In this document: in pieces, positions 63,816-64,000 of the stretch
Layout: each line of letters starts with the position of its first letter
How positions within the stretch are numbered: position 1 is the stretch's first letter
NCBI RefSeq assembly: GCF_000377905.1
Contig: NZ_KB898878.1
Location: forward strand, 35,303-99,302
DNA from: Thioalkalivibrio sp. ALMg11
GTDB taxonomy: Bacteria; Pseudomonadota; Gammaproteobacteria; Ectothiorhodospirales; Ectothiorhodospiraceae
Reading direction: 5' to 3'
Length of the DNA stretch: 64,000 nucleotides
Program-made: the position numbers and the translations under genes
Notes under the pieces: model-generated
What the model was told of the DNA's origin: nothing
Database searches by the model: none
What the model saw: only the letters and a program-made list of their open reading frames with translations

Positions 63816-64000
63816 ATGCGTAAGTGGGTGGTTCTTGCGGTGGTGGTGCTGGCAGTGGCGGCCATCTGGCCGGTGGTGATCGGCACGCAGGTAGAGGGCA
63901 CCGTCGCCGAGACACACGAGGCTCAGCTTGGCGAGGTGTATCTGCGCCACGAGATGCTCGAATACGAGCGCGGCTATCTGGGGGCCAGCGGCCGCAGCCG
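63816..64000 (+). CDS. DUF945 (YdgA-family) protein, 5' part only
   Basis: The first 61 codons are present before the window ends. There is a hydrophobic N-terminal segment (residues 5-21, VVLAVVVLAVAAIWPVVIG), then the family pattern ...YERGYLGASGRS, seen in DUF945/YdgA proteins of gammaproteobacteria. GGGAGG lies four bases before the ATG. Function unknown; likely periplasmic, anchored. Confidence 0.75.
   Translation, partial: MRKWVVLAVVVLAVAAIWPVVIGTQVEGTVAETHEAQLGEVYLRHEMLEYERGYLGASGRS

Overview
The window is GC-rich, densely coded bacterial chromosome, most like a sulfur-oxidising gammaproteobacterium of the Ectothiorhodospiraceae (Thioalkalivibrio-type). The reasons are three exported Gly/Tyr-rich proteins of the sulfur-globule type, a DsrE2-family sulfurtransferase homologue, a DUF302 protein, acidic proteomes, and gammaproteobacterial housekeeping genes (ispG, cysS, hisI, motAB). 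The taxon is inferred from gene content only. There are no rRNA or tRNA genes, no phage, no CRISPR array and no intact insertion sequence.

Layout. 1-1096: dispersed repeats and a GNAT acetyltransferase. 1097-8042: a five-gene minus-strand lipid-modification operon (FAD oxidoreductase, DUF1365, cyclopropane-synthase-like methyltransferase, MFS carrier, chalcone-isomerase-like protein), divergent from a glutaredoxin-like/DUF3429 membrane protein and folE. The shared promoter carries TGTACA-type repeats. 8304-9642: a methyltransferase and a small YjfB-type motility protein. 9643-14499: YceI and a CDP-alcohol phosphatidyltransferase on the minus strand, then a compact four-gene plus-strand cluster (zinc-less MDR dehydrogenase, degenerate 6-pyruvoyltetrahydropterin-synthase homologue, glycosyltransferase, methyltransferase). 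Its product is unknown to me. 14660-15319: a TPR membrane protein.

15427-29129 is the most interesting stretch. A sigma-54 activator is divergent from an RND efflux operon that has a textbook -24/-12 promoter and palindromic upstream sites. The pump subunit has a cytoplasmic tail of about 340 disordered residues. Downstream on the same strand come three sulfur-globule-like secreted proteins, then a terminator. An inverted repeat then precedes a tight run of ParA-type ATPase, anchored DUF302 protein, membrane coiled-coil protein, dynamin-like GTPase, 47-residue membrane peptide and DsrE2. I propose this as a candidate sulfur-globule biogenesis or positioning locus.

29193-34727 (minus): acyl-CoA synthetase, then a hisI-cysS-DUF1007-NicO operon that looks linked to metal transport. 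34907-41426: a three-gene signalling set (PAS histidine kinase, single-domain response regulator, REC-REC-PAS-GAF-GAF-PAS-GGDEF-EAL protein). 41511-44787: aspartoacylase family, TauE/SafE transporter, and a CobW-type GTPase whose 3' end has been tandemly duplicated together with a palindromic repeat. 44789-49847: motBA, an HDOD protein and an Aer-like chemoreceptor with a sigma-28 promoter. 50398-56072: ispG between two copies of a long palindromic repeat, two unknown membrane proteins, a degenerate retropepsin-like protein and a UMF1-type MFS carrier. 56362-64000: a second RND pump with its adaptor, a PCu(A)C copper chaperone, a parvulin lipoprotein, YciI, a 288-bp MITE-like element, a Sua5/YciO protein and the start of a DUF945 gene. 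Several repeat families (GTAGGATG hairpins, CACGAAG/CACGGAG inverted pairs, GTCATCCCGG palindromes) fill most long gaps.
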